In this document: in pieces, positions 25,563-34,000 of the stretch
Layout of the letters: every line of letters begins with the position of its first letter
How positions within the stretch are numbered: the first letter of the stretch is position 1
Origin: CAVWXT01 sp963759115
GTDB lineage: Bacteria > Planctomycetota > Planctomycetia > Pirellulales > Thermoguttaceae
Direction of reading: 5' to 3'
Assembly: GCA_963759115.1 (NCBI GenBank)
Contig: CAVWXT010000005.1
Span: forward strand, 868,001-932,000
Length of the DNA: 64,000 nt
The notes under the pieces: generated by a model
What the model saw: the letters and a program-made list of their open reading frames with translations, nothing else
Database searches by the model: none
What the model was told of the DNA's origin: nothing
Position numbers and translations under genes: made by a program

Positions 25563-27300
25563 ATGCCGACTCATTCTGAATGCACTAGTTGGTTCCCATT
25601 GAAGGTTGGCGGACTTGTGGCAGGAATGCTTCTTGCCCTCACCGTGGGTGTGGTTGGCGCTCAATCTCAAGCGTCGCTGATTCGGGCACAGGTCGAGGCG
25701 GGCGAGTTCGCACCGGCCCTGAATGCAGCCCGACGGGCCCAACAAGGCGAGCAGCGTGATGCTTGGTTGGCCCAGATCGCCCTGGGGCAGGCGCGGGCGG
25801 GGATCGGCGACGGCTCCCTGAGCACGGCTGCCGAAATCTCCGACGACCGCGCACGGTCGCGGGTGCTGTCGCGCCTGGCAAGCGAACCGTTGGGAGGGTT
25901 TGGCGGAGGATCCCAAGCTGACTTCGACTCGCTAATCGACCTGATCAAGACAACTATCAGGCCCACTACTTGGGACGACTCCGGCGGGCTGGGGGCCATT
26001 TCGTCTTATCCCACGGGCGTTTTTGTCGATCCCCACGGCCTCCTTCGGCCCCTCTTGAAGACAGAGAATGCCGGATTGCTGGCTGCCCTGCGGGCCGCAA
26101 GCGCGTCGAAGGCCCAATGGGAGAACGCCCGCCGGAGTTCACCGCTGCGTAAGGTTCTCGTTGCCGCGTTTGGAGAAACAGGTCCAGTTGTGCCTGGCCG
26201 CCGGACAGCCCCTAACCGAGACCATGCAGGTCCTGGCGGGACTGCAGCGCATCCGTTACGTCTTTGTCTACCCCGAGTCGGGCGACATTGTCCTGGCCGG
26301 ACCTGCTGGGAACTGGAATATCGGCGATGAAGATCTCTTGGTAAGCGCCGAGACCGGACAATCCGTGATGCGATTGGATGACCTGGTGGTGGTTCTCCGT
26401 CACATGATGAGCGCCGCTGACACCAGCTTTGGCTGCCGGATCGTTCCCAGACAGGAGGCGCTGGCGCAAGTGCAGGAGTTCCTGAGAGAATCTGCAAAGC
26501 AACCGCTTCGCCCGGGAGAACGAAAAGCGTGGCTAGAGCGTGTGCGATCGCGCTTGGGCCAGCAAGATGTCGAGGTCTATGGTCTCGATCCCCGCACGCG
26601 TGCTGCCCGGGTGATGGTCGAAGCAGACTACCGTATGAAACTGGTCGGAATGGGTTTGGAAAAAGGTGTTCCCGGAGTGGTGAGCTATTTGGATTCAATC
26701 AAGGTGCCGGCCGGAGGGACTCCGCCTCTGCTGGGTGTTCTGCGCTGGTGGTTCACCCTGAACTACGATGCCATCCTGGCCGCCGAGGATCGCTCGGCGT
26801 TTGCCATCCAAGGCCAAGGAGTGAAGGTCTTGAGTGAAAACGAGCGGCTTTCCGCCGAAGGAAAGCGGATTCACACCGGTGAGTCCGAGGCGTTGAACGT
26901 GCAGTTCGCCCGGAGTTTCACCGAGAACTTCGAAGCTCTTTGCGAGAGGTACCCGATCTATGGAGAGATGAGGAACCTCTTCGACTTGGCGCTGGTCGGC
27001 TCCCTGATCCGCCAACAAGATCTGGCCGGAAAGGTTGGCTGGCACATGACTTGTTGGGGCAGCCAAGATGCGTATCCGGTCGCGCTCGGTCAGCCCCCGA
27101 AAACCGTGGAAACCGTAGTCCGTTGCCGCGTGATCCACGGGGTACACATTGTGGCTGGCGTCAGCGGCGGCGTCACAGTCAATCCGGGAACTCTGACTGC
27201 CAAGAATGCCATGAAAATCGAAACCGACGGCGCCATAAGCGCGGGTCGGAACGCTGCCGTGCCCCAACCCCGGCCCGTCAACATTTGGTGGTGGGATTAA
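25563..27300 (+). CDS. DUF1598 secreted protein (one apparent frameshift)
   Basis: A planctomycete-specific family of unknown function. The N-terminus has a signal peptide or anchor (VGGLVAGMLLALTVGVVGAQ) after MPTHSEC. The conserved body includes GLGAISSYPTGVFVDPHGLL and, after a frame change near 26150, LAGLQRIRYVFVYPESGDIV with LAGPAGNWN. The C-terminus ends in PRPVNIWWWD. Both frames contain family-typical sequence on each side of the break with no gap, so the break is probably a small indel. The total would be about 579 residues. It precedes a parvulin gene by 66 bases, which suggests a secretory context. Confidence 0.78.
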
Positions 27301-27366
27301 CCGTATCGCCGATAGCCGTCAATCGCGCTAGGGTGAGAACCCCTCTTCACCGGGGAGTGAAATGTT

Positions 27367-28338
27367 GTGTGGATCGCCGCCATTGGATGCATGTGCCGTC
27401 TGGTGCTGGCAGCCGATGGAGTTGCACTTCTGCCGGCCTCGTTGGACGAACAGGAGGTTGTGGCCACCGTCGGTGATGAGCCAATCTATGCAGGTGAGAT
27501 GGACCGCTTGTTGAACAAGACCGTTCAGGGGCACAAGGTCGATCTGGACGCCCTCCCGTGGCTTCAGGCACAGGTTCTTGAGGAGATTATTGATCGCCGG
27601 TTGGTTCTCGCCTGCGCCCGTCGCACGAACTCCGCTCCCCCTTCGGAACAGGTGGATGCCGAGTTGGCACAATGGAAAGTCAAGCTGGCTTCGCAGCATC
27701 AATCCTTGGGCGACGATCTTCGCGCTCGATCGACCAACGAGTCGGAACTGCGGCGGAGAATCGTCTGGAATCTGGTTTGGGACAAGTTCATTGCGCGATA
27801 TCTTACTGATGAGCGCCTCGCGGCGTACTTTCAGTCGCATCGTCGGGAGTTCGACGGCACCGAACTATCGGTGAGTCACATTCTCTTGCGACCCCAGAAG
27901 GGAACTGGCTCACTATCAATGGACGACCTCGTGCAGCAGGCAACAGCGATCCGTCGAGAGATTGTGGCCGGCAAGATATCCTTCTCGGACGCGGCAAAGA
28001 AGCACTCCACCGGCCCCAGCGCCAAGGATGGCGGAGCACTTGGTTACATTCCGCGAACTGGCGTCATGGATGAGACGTTTTCACGCGCGGCCTTTGCGTT
28101 AGAATCCGGACAATTAAGCGAAGTGGTGCGAACACCGTTCGGCGTGCATCTGATCCGTTGCAACGAAATCAGACCCGGTACTAGGCAGATGTCCGATGTT
28201 CGCAAGGAACTAGAGGACGCCCTGGCCCGCGAGCTTCTCGACAAGCTGGCTCATCTCGAACGCGACTACACGCCGGTAACGTACACAGGCAAGTCGGCCT
28301 ACTTCAAGCCCGGCACGCGTGAGCTCGTCAAACACTGA
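27367..28338 (+). CDS. PpiC-type peptidyl-prolyl cis-trans isomerase (SurA-like)
   Basis: A 323-residue periplasmic foldase. After a short hydrophobic leader (MWIAAIGCMCRLVLAADG) comes a SurA-type N-terminal helical region (EEIIDRRLVLACA). The parvulin domain spans about residues 165-265: LSVSHILLRPQ, DAAKKHSTGPSAKDGGALGY, and GQLSEVVRTPFGVHLIRCNE. It would speed proline isomerisation in exported proteins. The GTG at 27367 is chosen because no ATG precedes the leader in frame; the start is therefore less certain than the family. Confidence 0.88.
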   Translation: MWIAAIGCMCRLVLAADGVALLPASLDEQEVVATVGDEPIYAGEMDRLLNKTVQGHKVDLDALPWLQAQVLEEIIDRRLVLACARRTNSAPPSEQVDAELAQWKVKLASQHQSLGDDLRARSTNESELRRRIVWNLVWDKFIARYLTDERLAAYFQSHRREFDGTELSVSHILLRPQKGTGSLSMDDLVQQATAIRREIVAGKISFSDAAKKHSTGPSAKDGGALGYIPRTGVMDETFSRAAFALESGQLSEVVRTPFGVHLIRCNEIRPGTRQMSDVRKELEDALARELLDKLAHLERDYTPVTYTGKSAYFKPGTRELVKH

Positions 28339-28450
28339 GAGTGGGCATAAAAAGGGGTAGAATTGAGAGGTTGTTGCGGAATCGAGTATGTTGAGGTTTG
28401 GTGCGGGGACGGATTCTTACCAACCGGGGGACCAAGTTGGGGGGTGGCAC

Positions 28451-29227
28451 ATGAAGAACTTCTGCAACATGCGCGCCTTGTTTCGGCTGGGCGTCTGGGT
28501 CGAACTCCTGTCGATCCCAGCCGTGGTGATGGCGGCCGAGTCACGTGATCCTGGTACCCATGCCAAGAATGCTCAGCGTACTGCCGAGCCGGAGGTCGTC
28601 GATCTCTTCGCAGCGGCAGCGACAGGGCAGATCCAGGCACGGCTGATTGTCAGAGACGCCAACCACTGCCGGCTGGAAGTACAAAATTGCGGTGACACGC
28701 CGTTGAGCGTGCAACTGCCCGAGGCCTTCGCCGGCACGCCGGTCCTGGCGCAGCAGACCAGCGCCGCTGCGATTGGCAACCCGGGGGCCACCCAGGCACT
28801 GGGCACGGCGCCGCCAGCCACGCTCTTTCCGGCCAACAGCACGTCGGCATTCCTGAACGTGCCACCCGAGGCAACGGGCCAGTTGACGCTCCGTTCGGTC
28901 TGCCTGGAGCGCTACAAGAAGGGGCCGTCGCCGCGAATCCCTTACGAAGTGAAGCCGCTCTCGCAGATCACCGACAAGCCCGAGGTCTGCGAACTCTGCC
29001 GCATGCTTTCCTGCGACGACGTCGACCTGCGGCCGGTGCAGGCGGCCGTGTGGCACGTGAACAACAACTTGGACTGGGACCGCTTGCTGCGTCGCTTTGT
29101 CACGAGCCCGTTGCCGGATCCGGCCCACTTCACCCAAATGGAGTTGCTCGGCGCAGCGGCTACTGGTGTTGGCTCGGCAAGCGGCGGACCAACGGGCCAA
29201 GAAACCAACCGGCACTTCAGTGAGCCA
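28451..29227 (+). CDS. Secreted planctomycete hypothetical protein, 3' end cut by IS66 fragment
   Basis: A protein beginning MKNFCNMRALFRLGVWVELL with a signal peptide ending near VVMAAE. The mature part has NHCRLEVQNCGDTPLSVQLP, a beta-rich segment about accessory protein display, and VCLERYKKGPSPRIPYEVKP. This matches a planctomycete secreted family of unknown function. Family-like sequence runs to about AHFTQMELLGAAATG; thereafter the frame enters sequence of the IS66 remnant. The true end is probably lost or lies near 29227. Confidence 0.6.
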
Positions 29228-29233
29228 ACAATG

Positions 29234-29666
29234 ATAGCCGGCGGCGAAGGCCCGCCGCGAAGTGCTTGCCGTGGCGCGTCGAGCGCCCATGCGGAACGAA
29301 GCCCAGAACATGGCCAAGCGGTTTCGTGAACATGGCAACGCGTATTTCACTTTTCTGGACAGGCCGGGCGTCGAACCGACCAACAACGGACCTGAGCGTC
29401 AGATTCGTTTCCTCACCATTGACCGCAAGATCACCCAAGGCACGCGAGGCGAAGCCGGACGCCGTTGGTGTGAGCGCATCTGGACGATACTCGCCACCTG
29501 CGCCCAACAAGGCCGCTCGTCCTTCGATTTCATTCACCACTCGATCCTCGCCTACTTCACCGACCGATCCTGCCCCTCCCTCCTGCCTCTACCTCCGTAC
29601 CGGATACCTCCGGGGAAATCTATCGTCCCGGCTGGCGGTTGCCCGCCTCGCTGGCTGCAAATGTGA
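29234..29666 (+). pseudogene. IS66-family transposase C-terminal fragment
   Basis: The frame reads MRNEAQNMAKRFREHGNAYF, then GVEPTNNGPERQIRFLTIDR, KITQGTRGEAGRRWCERIWT and ILAYFTDRSCPSLLP. This is the characteristic end of an IS66 transposase (GVEPTNN...QGTRG...GRRWCERIW). Everything upstream of it, including the catalytic core, is missing. The element's right part probably extends to about 29745, next to the HDAC gene. It has disrupted the end of the preceding secreted-protein gene. Confidence 0.8.
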
Positions 29667-29756
29667 ACGAAAACCTTGGTTTTTCGCGGTATTTTGGACC
29701 TTTACAGGGGTGGTTTCACGCACCCTACGGATGCTTGAACCTTGAGCAGCGTCACG

Positions 29757-30867
29757 TCAGCCTTGCTGCAAGCGGCCGCAATGGGCCGCGGCGGCGCTGG
29801 CCAGGCCCGTCAGGTTGTAGCCGCCTTCCAGAATCGAGACCACGCGGCCCCCGGCGTGTTGGCGGGCCATCTCCAGCACCAGGCCCGTCAAGTCGCGCGT
29901 AGTCCTGGTCGGTCAATTCCAATCCGCCCAGCGGGTCGCCGTGCCGGGCGTCGAAGCCGGCCGAGATGATCACCAACTCCGGCTTGAAACGGTCTACGGC
30001 CGGGGCCAGCGGCGTCTTGAAACGCCGAGAACGAACTCCTTGCGTCCGGCGCCGCGGGCCAGCGGGCAGTTCAGCTTCGTGCCCAGGCCCTTGCCGCGGC
30101 CGGTTTCCGTCCTTGGCGCCCGGTTCCAGGGATACCAGGGGGACTGGTGCGTGCTGAAGTAGAAGACCGAGTCGTCTTCATAGAAGATGTCTTGCGTGCC
30201 GTTGCCGTGATGCACGTCCCAGTCGACGATCAGCACCTTGCCCAGGTGGTGATTTGTGTCTGGGCATAGCGGGCGGCGATGGCCGCGTTGTTGAAGATGC
30301 AAAAGCCCATGCCGCGATTGGCCGTGGCGTGGTGTCCCGGCGGCCGCGTCAGGCAGAAGGCGTTCTTGGCCTGGCCGCCGAGCACGGCGTCGACGGCCAC
30401 GCAGGCGGCGCCGCTGGCGTAATGGGCCGCCTTGAACGACTTGCGGCAGACGCCACGTGTCGCCCGTGCTGAGCCGTTGGCGCCCGACTCGATCTCGCGC
30501 CGCACCCGCGCCAGGTACTTGTCACTGTGGCAGGCGAGGATCTCGTCGTCGGTCGCCGAGCCGCGGCTGGTAGGGCTTGAGCGCCGAAAAGTAGCTGCTC
30601 TTGCTTCAGCGCCCCCAACACGGCGTCGTAGCGCTGCGGGCACTCGGGCCGGTTGACGCCGGGCACGTGGCACTTGCTGATCTCGTCGTAGACCAGGGCC
30701 GTCGGCAGACCGGCGGGCAAGGCCTGTGGCGAGGGCAGCGCCATCGCGCTGGCAGACTTGGCGAGCACGAACGAAGTGCCTAAGCCGGCGGCAACGGTTC
30801 CTAAGAATTGACGACGCGTCGTAAGCGGTGTTCTAACGGCGTGGCGGAAGGTGGGTTCGCCGAACAC
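29757..30867 (-). CDS. Tat-exported histone deacetylase-like amidohydrolase (several frame breaks)
   Basis: The protein starts with a twin-arginine leader, TTRRQFLGTVAAGLGTSFVL. The catalytic domain is spread over at least four frames: TDDEILACHSDKYLARVRRE, LTRPPGHHATANRGMGFCIF, KVLIVDWDVHHGNGTQDIFY, and LVIISAGFDARHGDPLGG. These hold the tandem histidines and the metal-binding DxH and D residues of class II deacetylases or acetylpolyamine amidohydrolases. Frame breaks lie near 29890, 29985, 30245 and 30570. At 29890, adding two G restores ...DYARDLTGLVLEM. I think the gene is real and disturbed by sequence errors, but decay is possible. The GTG at 30867 is a tentative start. Confidence 0.75.
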
Positions 30868-31028
30868 GGTCGAGTCTCCCGGCGGGATGGCGGAAACTGC
30901 TGCTACAAGCGTGAGAACCACGAGCCCTCGCGGCTTGTCAGGAAGGTGGGCCAAGGCGGCGGCCGCTTCGCAACCACCGCCACCCGAAGTATACTGCCTT
31001 GCTCAATGGCAATGCAATACTACCCCCC

Positions 31029-32278
31029 CTACATTGGTGGGTAGATCGGCAATCGCCCAGGCCGTCGTGAATCTTCCCACCACAAACCAGGCACTAGACC
31101 CGAAAGAACGTCGCGATGGCGATAAAGATACCAGAGAAACAGCCAAGGCAACCCGACCTCAATGAGCGAGCTGAGCAAGTCAAAGTACGGGGCCGGGCAA
31201 TGGGGGAACACGGCCAAGACCATGCGATCGCTCATCGGATCGAAGACGGGATCGAGCAAATAAGCCACCAGGGCATTGGCACCGATGACCAAGAACGGAA
31301 AGGCCCACCGGCGAATCCCCGCCACGTCGATCACGAGCGTAGAACAGGGCCACAAACAGGAAACTCCAGCCGCCCGCCCAGAGGATCATGGAACTGGTCC
31401 ACAGATGACGGTTCAAGGGGAGCCAGTAGCTCCACAACCATCCGCCCGCCAGGCAGGCCAAGCCGATCACGGCCAGTCGAACGAGCTCTGCGCGGACGGT
31501 CAGCCGCCCGCAGAAGATGGCCTGCCAACGACCCCAGCAGAACCGTGGCGGCAAAGCCGAGACTGGTGATGATCCAAGTGAAGTCGTGATGCCGGCGAAA
31601 AACGCCGAGCACACGTTCGTCGACGTAGCGGGCGAGATTGGCTGTCTGTTGCAGCGTCCCGGCCGGATGTTCGCCGAAGGGAACAAACATCAACAATCCC
31701 CAGTAACTCAGCACGAGCGCCGCGAAGAGGGTGATCTGCCCCGCCAACGACAGGTGAAGCAGGGCAAGGGAGGTGACCAAATACCCCACCGCAATGGCCT
31801 GAAGAGTGTTGCTGTACAACTCCAGCCCGTACAACTCATACTCGACCGTCTGGTACACAATGCCGAGCACCCACAGCGCGACTACGCGGCGTGCGATCCG
31901 CCAGTACGTCGGCCCCAATGGGTGCCGCTGCTCAAAACGCTTTCCCAGCGCGAAGGGCATCGCCGCTCCAACCACGAAGAGGAAAACCGGCATGATCATG
32001 TCCCAGACGACGAACCCCTGCCACTTCGGGTGCGTCAACTGGGTCTTCGCTATCTCGTGAAATTTCACCATCTGGGGGAACACGGGGCACAGAAAAGCAA
32101 TCACCGCTAGCGTCAGTTCCCGTCCGCCCACGATCCAGAACATCGTGAAGCCGCGCAAGGCGTCCAGCGAAACCAACCGCGGGCTCGGCGGCGCGGCCGC
32201 CGGACGTGGGGAGTCGTTAGCCTGCCCGCTTGGTCCGTCAACACGCGTAGCCGAAGATGAGGACACTGATGAGGACAC
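31029..32278 (-). CDS. DUF5009/heparan N-acetyltransferase-like membrane protein (two frame breaks)
   Basis: A multi-span inner-membrane acyltransferase-type protein. The conserved start is RLVSLDALRGFTMFWIVGGR, followed by WQGFVVWDMIMPVFLFVVGA, the family signature. Further spans follow, with WAGGWSFLFVALFYA and AFPFLVIGANALVAYLLDP in other frames. Breaks lie near 31510 and 31340; at 31340 two missing bases in a GCGC context would restore FYA-LVIDVAG. The family resembles the human lysosomal HGSNAT transporter-transferase, and bacterial substrates are thought to be cell-surface sugars. The start at GTG 32278 is uncertain because the N-terminal ~45 residues are low complexity. Confidence 0.72.
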
Positions 32279-32334
32279 TGTCGTAGGTTCTGTAATCGGA
32301 CGATCCTTCGTTTCGGTTGCGCGGCGACGATGGA

Positions 32335-32385
32335 GGGACTGTCCCGATTTTTGCGGCAGGACGCGACAAAAATGGGACTGTCCCC
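32335..32385. repeat. REP-like hairpin (GGGACTGTCCC family)
   Basis: An imperfect inverted repeat with arms GGGACTGTCCCGATTTTTG and CAAAAATGGGACTGTCCCC around a GCGGCAGGACGCG loop region. The same hairpin recurs at 33448-33499, including the following TTTGGCCCCC. Such repeats are dispersed in planctomycete genomes and are often linked to REP-associated transposases. Confidence 0.8.
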
Positions 32386-32446
32386 TTTGGCCCCCGAACC
32401 GCGCCAGACCCACGCTCTGAGGCTGTGAATTTTTGCAGGAAACCGC

Positions 32447-32519
32447 TGTGGGAGGCGACTCCAGTCGCCGATCGTGCGGCGAAACACCGGAAATTCGGCG
32501 ACGGGAGTCGCCTCCCACA
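32447..32519. repeat. 25-bp inverted repeat, 24 of 25 matched
   Basis: Left arm 32447-32471 (TGTGGGAGGCGACTCCAGTC...) and right arm 32495-32519 are complementary except for one base. It forms a long stem with a 23-nt loop between the membrane acyltransferase gene and the PEBP gene. No T run follows, so it is a REP-like repeat rather than a standard terminator. Confidence 0.8.
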
Positions 32520-32660
32520 ATAAGTTCACACGCTCTCGACCGTGCCAATCTTAGACGGCCTTGCGCGAATCGGCAAGCCGACCATGCCGAGCGGCGGTGC
32601 GACTGCCCCCCACCCAACGAGCGGTGGCCGCGGCCGGCGCACCTGCCGGTCTGGTCACGT

Positions 32661-32824
32661 TCCGTGGGGGGGATTGCACGGTCAGGCAAAGTCGGGGACT
32701 GGTCCATTTTTCGGCTGAGAGACGTTGCGATGGCCTTGGATCACTGCCCGAAAACATGGACCTGTCCCCCTTGCGTCTGACTTTGCATTCCTCCTGGCGT
32801 CCGTGGGGGGGATTGCACGGTCAG
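32661..32824. repeat. Two exact 25-bp direct repeats
   Basis: The sequence TCCGTGGGGGGGATTGCACG plus GTCAG occurs at 32661-32685 and again at 32800-32824, 139 bases apart. The DNA between contains GGGGACTGG and GGACCTGTCCCC motifs of the neighbouring repeat family. The direct repeats may mark the ends of one repeat unit or a duplicated integration scar. Confidence 0.75.
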
Positions 32825-32889
32825 AAGGCCGGCAGTATGCTGCCAATCCTACTCGGCCTCCGCACATACGTTTGGAAGGAGGAAAGACG

Positions 32890-33371
32890 ATGGCGTTTCA
32901 GCTCACGAGCCCGGCCTTCGCCGAGGGGCAGCCGATTCCCCAGAAGTACACGGGCGAAGGCGCCGACGTTTCCCCGCCGCTCTCCTGGTCGGATCTGCCC
33001 AAAGGCGCCAAGGAACTGGTGCTTATATGCGACGACCCCGATGCCCCGACGAAGGATCCCTGGGTGCATTGGGTGATCTACAAGATACCGGCCACGGCGA
33101 AGGGGTTGCCGGAAGGGATTCCGCGTGTGGCTCGCATCAAGGACCCGCCCGGGCGCTCCAAGGGAGGAATTCCTGGCCCAACGGCGACCTGATCGGCTAC
33201 CGTGGTCCGATGCCCCCGCCCGGCCACGGCGAGCATCGCTACTTCTTCCGGCTGTATGCGCTGGAAATGCAGATGGGGTTCAAGCCGGGATGGGATAAGC
33301 GAACCGTCTTGGACATAATCCGCGATCACGTCTTGGGCGACGCCGTGTTGATGGGCACCTACGTCCGCTGA
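32890..33371 (+). CDS. YbhB/YbcL family PEBP protein (one frame break)
   Basis: A phosphatidylethanolamine-binding-protein fold of about 160 residues, Raf-kinase-inhibitor-like. The N-terminal frame has FQLTSPAFAEGQPIPQKYTG, LSWSDLPKGAKELVLICDDP and DPWVHWVIYKIPA, the ligand-pocket signature (DPD and PWVHW). After a break near 33160 the next frame continues with GYRGPMPPPGHGEHRYFFRL, also family-typical. The indel lies in a GGGCGC context. The start has GGAGGAAAGACG upstream. The role in bacteria is unknown; some bind small ligands. Confidence 0.85.
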
Positions 33372-33402
33372 TTCGGATAGCTCTCGGGGGACTGCCCCCT
33401 TC

Positions 33403-33690
33403 GGGCGAAAAACGGGGACTGGCTCGGCGGCACACGTTCCACAGAATGGGGACTGTCCCGATTTTTGTGGCAGGACGCCACAAAAATGGGACTGTCCCCT
33501 TTGGCCCCCCCGCGGTGCCTGTCCCCTTCCGAAAAGGGGGACTGGCTCGGCGGCACAGTTTCGCTTGGTGACACAGAATCGCCTGTGCCGCGGTGCCTGT
33601 CCCCTTCCGAAAATGGGGACTGGCTCGGCGGCACACGTTCGCTTGGCGCTCTGAGAATGGCCCGTGCCGCGGTGCCTGTCCCCCTGTCTC
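33403..33690. repeat. Cluster of REP-like repeats
   Basis: At least three copies of GGGGACTGGCTCGGCGGCAC (near 33415, 33537 and 33615) alternate with three copies of CGGTGCCTGTCCCC (near 33513, 33591 and 33671). A 52-base hairpin of the GGGGACTGTCCC type occupies 33448-33499. No gene is present. Just beyond (33702-33732) a TAGCCACTAGCCACT microrepeat follows. The cluster fills the space between the PEBP gene and the CRISPR-Cas locus. Confidence 0.85.
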
Positions 33691-33820
33691 CCCTGGCCCC
33701 CTAGCCACTAGCCACTGACCACTAGCCACTAACACTCTCCCCCGATGTAGCGGTCTACTTCCGTTCATCGCAGCAGCGGGCTAGAATGCAGCCTGCTTGG
33801 GGGCGATCCGGTGCAGTCCA

Positions 33821-33850
33821 AGAAAAAAAGAACGCCCCGCGGAGGGGCGT
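33821..33850 (-). terminator. Intrinsic terminator of tracrRNA
   Basis: On the minus strand the stem ACGCCCC/GGGGCGT (33850-33844 and 33838-33832) with a TCCGC loop is followed directly by TCTTTTTTTC. This is a strong rho-independent terminator. On the plus strand no T run follows, so it acts only for the tracrRNA direction. Confidence 0.88.
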
Positions 33851-33948
33851 CCGAGGATGCTTCGCGGCCGAAGCCGTTACAGCAGAACCTTGCGCGGACA
33901 AAAGTCCACTTACTGTGACAAGCGGGCAATCGTCGCTCAGATACACTA
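33821..33948 (-). ncRNA. tracrRNA of the type II-C system
   Basis: On the minus strand, divergent from cas9. The 5' part (33912-33947) is an anti-repeat that matches the solitary CRISPR repeat at 38469-38504 in 31 of 36 positions, with the mismatches grouped as a small internal bulge. It is followed by hairpin-forming sequence, including GGACTTTTGTCC and GGCTTCGGCC, and ends in an intrinsic terminator. Anti-repeat, then hairpins, then terminator is the usual tracrRNA layout. The 5' end and promoter are not determined; the 50 bases up to cas9 must hold both promoters. Confidence 0.82.
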
Positions 33949-34000
33949 GCAACTACTCTACCACACCGCGTTTATCCCGTCAATGGGCAGGAGATGTTCT

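Noticed and set aside
29234..29745. Intact IS66 element together with the piece at 24502
   Set aside because: The two pieces are 4.6 kb apart with unrelated intact genes between them, and the catalytic core is absent in both.
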